Shown piece by piece: positions 59,959 to 64,000 of a stretch of 64,000 nt of DNA. Position 1 is the stretch's first letter; every line of letters begins with the position of its first letter. Made by a program: the position numbers and the translations under genes. The notes beneath the pieces are model-generated. The model saw nothing but the letters and a program-made list of their open reading frames with translations, searched no databases and had not been told where the DNA came from. This DNA is from Jiangella endophytica (lineage in GTDB: Bacteria > Actinomycetota > Actinomycetes > Jiangellales > Jiangellaceae): positions 1-64,000 of the forward strand of contig NZ_QVAI01000005.1 of the NCBI RefSeq assembly GCF_003427025.1, written 5' to 3'.

Positions 59959-59974
59959 GCACCTTCTAAGGTGC
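59959..59974. promoter_or_regulatory. dyad in the 33-bp divergent gap of regulator and HAD gene
   Basis: GCACCTT-CT-AAGGTGC, perfect 7-bp arms, occupies almost half of the 33 bp separating two divergent start codons. Promoters must overlap the coding regions; the dyad is the obvious operator. Confidence 0.6.
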
Positions 59975-59979
59975 TGGCC

Positions 59980-60639
59980 ATGACGCCGCGCCCCGACATC
60001 GACCTCGTCGTCTTCGACATCCTCGGGACGATGGTCGACGAACCCGGTGGCATCCGGCGGGCCATCCGCTCGTCACTCCCGGACGCCGACGACGCGGCGG
60101 CCGCCGACCGCTGGCTGCTGCACGTCGACGTGCAGCAGCAGGACATCCTCGCGGGCCGCCGGCCCTTCGCCGCCAGCACCGTCATCGACGGCGAGGCGGC
60201 CGCCCTGGTCGCGGCCGACGTGGCCGGCGAGCTCGCCACCGCCGCGCGGCGACTGGAGCCGTGGCCCGATTCCGTCGCGGCGCTGGACCGGATCGCCGCG
60301 CGCTTCCCCGTCGTCGGCCTCTCCAACGCCAGTGCCGCCGCGCTCACCCGCATCAGCGCGCACGCGGGGCTGCGCTGGCACCAGCTGCTCTCGGCGGAGC
60401 AGGCCCGGACGTACAAGCCCGCCGCCGAGGTCTACCGGCTCGCGATCGACAACGCCGGCTGCCCGCCGGAACGCCTGCTCATGGTCGCCGCGCACGCCTG
60501 GGACCTGCGCGGCGCGCAGGCGGCCGGCATGCGCACGGCCTACGTCGAGCGTCCGGTCGGCGACCCGCCCGCTCCGGAGGACGCCTTCGACCTGACCGCG
60601 ACCGGCCTCGACGACCTCGCCACCCAGCTCGGCTGCTAG
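59980..60639 (+). CDS. HAD-superfamily hydrolase, haloacid dehalogenase-like
   Basis: 219 aa, ATG 59980. Motif I is VVFDILGTMVDE (nucleophile Asp), motif II VVGLSNASAAAL, the Lys in RTYKPAAEVYRLA, and motif III MVAAHAWDLRGAQAAGMRTA. Type II 2-haloacid dehalogenases have this order with S/N and HxWD, though relatives act as phosphatases. Short version (220 aa) without obvious extra domain. Divergent from the large regulator, which may regulate it. The stop codon touches the inverted repeat that starts at 60639. Confidence 0.9.
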   Translation: MTPRPDIDLVVFDILGTMVDEPGGIRRAIRSSLPDADDAAAADRWLLHVDVQQQDILAGRRPFAASTVIDGEAAALVAADVAGELATAARRLEPWPDSVAALDRIAARFPVVGLSNASAAALTRISAHAGLRWHQLLSAEQARTYKPAAEVYRLAIDNAGCPPERLLMVAAHAWDLRGAQAAGMRTAYVERPVGDPPAPEDAFDLTATGLDDLATQLGC

Positions 60640-60944
60640 ATGAGTGAGTCCGAATGGTGGTGAGGACGGCAGGTCGGGAGTCGATGGCGGGACGGACGGG
60701 TCCGCCGCACGGGTAGCTGTCGCGTCGGCGCCACGGCGTGACGATGTGACCCGGCCCTTCGTCGTTGATGACGATTGACAGCGCCATGAACTGCCGTGCC
60801 GTGCCCGGGGCAGGTGATCAGGCTCGAACCGGGTGCGCCGGGGGCTGAGGGGCGGCGATCCCACACCGCACGCCGGGCCGGCCGACGCCACCGGCGCGAT
60901 CAGAACCGCGAAACCGCCGAAGAACCCCTTCGGACTCACTCATC
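60639..60944. mobile_element. 306-bp element with 16-bp terminal inverted repeats (MITE-like)
   Basis: GATGAGTGAGTCCGAA (60639-60654) is repeated inverted and perfect at 60929-60944. No complete gene lies within. A minus-strand frame reading MALSIVINDEGPGHIVTPWR and beyond looks partly protein-like. No target-site duplication is obvious. The remaining gap 60945-61178 also lacks a gene; it holds the 14-bp palindrome AGGCATGCATGCCT at 61066-61079. May be a non-autonomous transposable element or a very large terminator structure. Confidence 0.5.
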
Positions 60945-61178
60945 CAGAGGATCAGTCCGATTGATCTCTCGTGGTGGTGAGCGAGGAGAAAGTGTTTGTT
61001 CGGCACGCTGGTCTCCCAGGTGCCTCCACCGGAGGCGGGGCCATGAGGCGTCCTGGTGCATCACGAGGCATGCATGCCTGGTGGAGCGGGAGAACGCCTG
61101 GTGTTGTACGCGATCGTTGATGATCATCGTGGTCCACCAGCACGCTGCTGCCCCACCATCGACAGTCGGGCCACTCAT

Positions 61179-62171
61179 TTACGGCGTGGTCGTGCTCTCG
61201 CGGGTGATCAGGCTGGTGGCCAGCTCGATCCGCAGCGGCCGATCGGTGCCGGGTGGGTCGAGGACGGTGCGGATCGCGATGCGGGCCATCTCCATCAGCG
61301 GCTGGCGCACCGTGGTGAGCGCCGGCGACACCCACTCGCACAGCGCGACGTCGTCGAAGCCGACGACGCTGAGCTGGTCGGGAATCCGCAGCCCGCGCCG
61401 GTGCGCCTCGGCGTAGACGCCGGTGGCCTGCAGGTCCGACCCCGCGAAGACGGCGGTCGGCGGTTCGGGGAGGTCCAGCAGCGCCCGCGCCTGGACCGCC
61501 CCGCCGCCGGGGCGGAAGTCGCCGTAACGGACGAGGGCGTCGTCGGCCGGCAGCCCGGCCCGGCCGAGCGCCGCGCGGTACCCCTCGACCCGCTGCTGGC
61601 TGCAGACCAGCTCCGGCGGCCCGGTGATGACGCCGATGCGCCGGTGCCCGAGCCCGATCAGGTGCTCGGTGGCGGCGAGCGCACCGGCCCAGTTCGTCAC
61701 ACCGACGGTCGGGATGGCGGGATCGAACCCGCCGACCGGGTCGACCAGCACGAACGGGATGCCGGCCGCCGTGAGCCGGCGCGCGCCCCCGGCCGGCAGC
61801 GGCGCCAGCGCGAGCAGGACGCCGTCGGAGCGGCGGGCGGTGACGCGGTCGACCCAGCTGGCGTCGTCGCGGCCCTCGGTGGAGGTGACGACGACGGCGG
61901 CGCCGGCGCGGCGCGCCTCCTGCTCGGCTCCGCGCAGCACGTCCATCGACCACGGCGTGTTCAGCTCGGAGATGACGAGGTCGATGAGGCCGGTGCGCTC
62001 CTCGACGCGGGTGCCGCGGCGCTCGTAGCCGCGGGCGTCGAGCAGATCCTGGACGCGCGCGCGGGTGGCCGGCGCGACCTCCGTCCGGCCGTTGAGCACC
62101 TTGCTGACCGTGGCCTCCGAGACACCGGCCTCGCGGGCGATCTCCGCGATCGTCACCCGGGTGTTCGTCAC
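61179..62171 (-). CDS. LacI-family transcriptional regulator
   Basis: 330 aa from GTG 62171. The N-terminal HTH VTIAEIAREAGVSEATVSKV and hinge NGRTEVAPATRARVQDLL are standard; the sugar-binding domain has GLIDLVISELNTPWSMDVLR, GHRRIGVITGP, and the ending DQLSVVGFDDVALCEWVSPA. It probably represses the catabolic genes upstream (FAA hydrolase, IlvD/Edd dehydratase) until a sugar acid or its product binds. The start overlaps the FAA hydrolase stop by 4 bp. TAA stop next to a 3' region with palindromes. Confidence 0.92.
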   Translation of the reverse strand: MTNTRVTIAEIAREAGVSEATVSKVLNGRTEVAPATRARVQDLLDARGYERRGTRVEERTGLIDLVISELNTPWSMDVLRGAEQEARRAGAAVVVTSTEGRDDASWVDRVTARRSDGVLLALAPLPAGGARRLTAAGIPFVLVDPVGGFDPAIPTVGVTNWAGALAATEHLIGLGHRRIGVITGPPELVCSQQRVEGYRAALGRAGLPADDALVRYGDFRPGGGAVQARALLDLPEPPTAVFAGSDLQATGVYAEAHRRGLRIPDQLSVVGFDDVALCEWVSPALTTVRQPLMEMARIAIRTVLDPPGTDRPLRIELATSLITRESTTTP

Positions 62172-63091
62172 GGCGCCGGCCTGCCCGAGACCCGCAGCCG
62201 GACGTCGTCGCGGGCGTCGACCAGCCACGACATCGCCTCGACGCCCTCGACGACCGGGTTGGCCAGCTCGCCCACGCCGCCGATCTCGATGCGGACGACG
62301 TCGCCGGAGCGCAGCGTCCACGGCGCCGCCGGCACCAGGCAGGTGCCGGTCGACAGCACGGCGCCGTCGGGGAAGGCGTCGGCGCGCACGAGGAACGAGA
62401 CCAGCTCGTCGAACCGGCGGCGCAGCTGGCTCGTGCTCGCCGTTCCCGACCAGTCGTCCGCGCCGTCGCGCTCGATGCGCATCGACACCGGCAACGCGTA
62501 CGGGTCGGGCACCTCCCACGCCGGCCGGACGCCCGGGCCGACGGCGCACGCGCCGAGGTAGGCCTTGGCCTGTGGCAGGTAGAGCGGGTTCTCGCCCTCG
62601 ATGGTGCGCGAGGAGACGTCGTTGCAGACGGTGTACCCGGCGATCTCGCCGTGGGCGGTGACGACGACCGCGACCTCGGGCTCCGGCACGTCGATGCGGG
62701 AGTCGGCGCGGACGGCGATGGGCTCGCCGTCGCCGACCACCCGCCAGGCGACGGACTTGAAGAACAGCTCCGGGCGCTCGGCGTCGTAGACCAGCTCGTA
62801 GACCGACGCGGCCCGTTCGCTCTCCTCGACCCGTGCCTCCTCGGACACCTTGTACGTGACGCCGCAGGCCCAGACCTCGGTGGCGGCGTCGACGGGCGGC
62901 AGCAGCGAGACGTCTGCCACGGGGAACGACGGCCCCGACGCGCCCTCGACCGCCGTGCGCAGTTCGGCCAGCGGCAGCCGCCACAACGACCCGAGCGACG
63001 CGACCCCGTCCAGCGTCGTGACGGTGTCGCCGTCGAGGACGCCGACACTCGCGGCGGGGGACGTCGGGGTGGCGAATCTGACCAGCAGCAC
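62168..63091 (-). CDS. fumarylacetoacetate hydrolase (FAH)-family protein
   Basis: 307 aa from GTG 63091. FAH C-terminal fold: metal ligands in DVPEPEVAVVV (Glu pair), NDVSSRTIEGENPLYLPQAK with the conserved Asp and Lys, and the GTGTCLV-type ending region FPDGAVLSTGTCLVP. In sugar-acid pathways FAH-fold enzymes act as 2-keto-3-deoxy-aldonate dehydratases or 2,4-diketo-3-deoxy hydrolases. The IlvD/Edd dehydratase upstream and the LacI gene downstream support such a pathway (L-arabonate, L-fuconate or similar). 23 bp separate it from the dehydratase. Confidence 0.88.
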   Translation of the reverse strand: MLLVRFATPTSPAASVGVLDGDTVTTLDGVASLGSLWRLPLAELRTAVEGASGPSFPVADVSLLPPVDAATEVWACGVTYKVSEEARVEESERAASVYELVYDAERPELFFKSVAWRVVGDGEPIAVRADSRIDVPEPEVAVVVTAHGEIAGYTVCNDVSSRTIEGENPLYLPQAKAYLGACAVGPGVRPAWEVPDPYALPVSMRIERDGADDWSGTASTSQLRRRFDELVSFLVRADAFPDGAVLSTGTCLVPAAPWTLRSGDVVRIEIGGVGELANPVVEGVEAMSWLVDARDDVRLRVSGRPAP

Positions 63092-63114
63092 GTGGGGCTC
63101 CGTCCGGACGGGGT

Positions 63115-64000
63115 TCAGTGGGACTCGCGGGGCACGGCGGCGCCGCGAGAGCCGACGAGGAAGTCGAAGTCGGCGCCACGGTCGGCCTGCAGCACGTGCT
63201 GGGTGTACAGCCAGCCGTAACCGCTGCCGTGCGCCGGCTCCGGCGGCTTCCACGTGGCGCGCCGCCGCTCCAGCTCGTCGTCGTCGACGTCCAGGGTGAG
63301 CGTACGTGCGGCGACGTCGAGCGTGACGGTGTCGCCGGTGCGGACGAACGCCAGCGGCCCGCCGACCGCGGACTCGGGCGCCACGTGCAGCACGACGGTG
63401 CCGTACCCGGTGCCACTCATGCGCCCGTCGCAGACGCGCACCATGTCGGTGACGCCGGCGCGCAGCAGCTTCGTCGGGATCGGCACGTTGGCCACCTCGG
63501 GCATGCCCGGGTAGCCACGCGGGCCGGCGCCACGGATGACGATGACATCGTCGGCCGCGACATCGAGCGCGGGATCGTCGCAGACCTCGTGATACGCCTC
63601 CGGGGTGTCGAACACGACGGCCCGCCCGGTGTGCCGCAGCAGCTCGGGCGAGGCGGCCGACTGCTTGACCACGGCGCCGCCCGGCGCGAGGTTGCCGCGC
63701 AGCACCGCGGTGCCGGACCCGGCCGGCTGCAACGGCTCGCCCAGCGGCCGGATCACCTCGCGGTTCCAGCACCGCGCCGCCGCGACGTTCGCCCCGATGG
63801 ACCGCCCGGTGACGGTGAGCGCGTCGCCGTCCAGCAGCCCCGCCTCGGCGAGGTCGCGCAGCACCACCGGCAGCCCACCGGCGTAACAGAAGTCCTCCAT
63901 CAGGAACCGCCCGGACGGCATCAGGTCGACCACCGTGGGCACCGGCCGGGCCAGCTCGTCGAAATCGTCCAGCGACAGCTCCACCCCCAGCCGCCCCGCG
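63115..64000 (-). CDS. IlvD/Edd-family dehydratase, 3' part (truncated by window edge)
   Basis: At least 294 residues of the C-terminal part are visible; the frame stays open to base 64000 and continues beyond (AGRLGVELSLDDFDELARPV). Conserved IlvD/Edd segments: LMPSGRFLMEDFCYAGGLPV, VIVIRGAGPRGYPGMPEV, and VCDGRMSGTGYGTVVLHVAP with the catalytic Ser region. Family members dehydrate dihydroxyacids, 6-phosphogluconate or aldonates such as L-arabonate. With FAH and LacI neighbours, a sugar-acid dehydratase is more likely than IlvD itself. The N-terminal iron-sulfur Cys are outside the window. Confidence 0.9.
   Translation of the reverse strand, partial: AGRLGVELSLDDFDELARPVPTVVDLMPSGRFLMEDFCYAGGLPVVLRDLAEAGLLDGDALTVTGRSIGANVAAARCWNREVIRPLGEPLQPAGSGTAVLRGNLAPGGAVVKQSAASPELLRHTGRAVVFDTPEAYHEVCDDPALDVAADDVIVIRGAGPRGYPGMPEVANVPIPTKLLRAGVTDMVRVCDGRMSGTGYGTVVLHVAPESAVGGPLAFVRTGDTVTLDVAARTLTLDVDDDELERRRATWKPPEPAHGSGYGWLYTQHVLQADRGADFDFLVGSRGAAVPRESH

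Overview
The window is about 72% G+C by eye, gene-dense, with many GTG starts, 4-bp ATGA/GTGA overlaps and some leaderless-looking genes. It carries a WhiB-family protein, a MarP-type protease, two ArsA-like ATPases side by side, a PASTA penicillin-binding protein and an IdeR/DtxR-type iron box. All of this points to a high-GC Actinomycetota chromosome. Gene content would suit the Jiangellaceae or neighbouring families, but I cannot fix the genus from sequence alone. No rRNA, tRNA, CRISPR array, replication origin or intact insertion sequence was recognised.

Layout. 1-4.4 kb: octamer repeats, a membrane-tethered HAD phosphatase, two membrane proteins, a candidate structured RNA and a Fic-related protein lacking the Fic active site. 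4.4-11 kb: an ArsR/SRPBCC/MFS operon, an APH-like kinase, a PadR/DUF1707 pair and a methyltransferase. 11.2-17 kb: an iron-siderophore ABC importer without a binding protein, then a LysR regulator divergent from a threonine dehydratase-like enzyme and a secreted protein. 17-26 kb: an acetate/monocarboxylate region with LytS/LytTR sensing, two DUF485 plus sodium:solute symporter modules, and acetyl-CoA synthetase. 26-31.7 kb: a Fic AMPylase with its own operator cluster, a WYL regulator divergent from a PPOX protein, NhaA with a structured leader, a holin-like protein and an EphE-like hydrolase.

32-53 kb is recognisably the conserved actinobacterial block known from Mycobacterium tuberculosis as acs-ephE-marP-NUDIX-nth-crp-MBL-ridA-DUF4177-arsA-arsA-whiB4-ponA2. 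It is split here between the DUF4177 gene and the first arsA by about 9.9 kb. The inserted part holds an Lrp-controlled branched-chain/pyruvate-type 2-oxoacid dehydrogenase operon (E1alpha, E1beta, E2), two MarR-family repressor paralogues each divergent from an exporter, and a PAP2 phosphatase. 53-64 kb: a lipase-maturation-factor-like membrane protein, MenC, an FAD oxidase with a large LuxR/NB-ARC/TPR regulator, a haloacid dehalogenase-like protein, a roughly 306-bp element with terminal inverted repeats, and a LacI-controlled sugar-acid catabolic cluster cut by the window edge.

Working together: the symporters would import acetate or pyruvate, Acs would activate it, and LytS/LytTR probably controls uptake. 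A 21-bp-period direct repeat in front of the second symporter module is the kind of site LytTR proteins bind. The two MarR paralogues share the operator architecture TTCAC-N6-GTGAA and may cross-regulate their exporters. Several strong intergenic RNA or DNA structures (3170-3340, 23910-23994, 28868-28937, 55625-55721, 60639-60944) are the least explained parts of the window.
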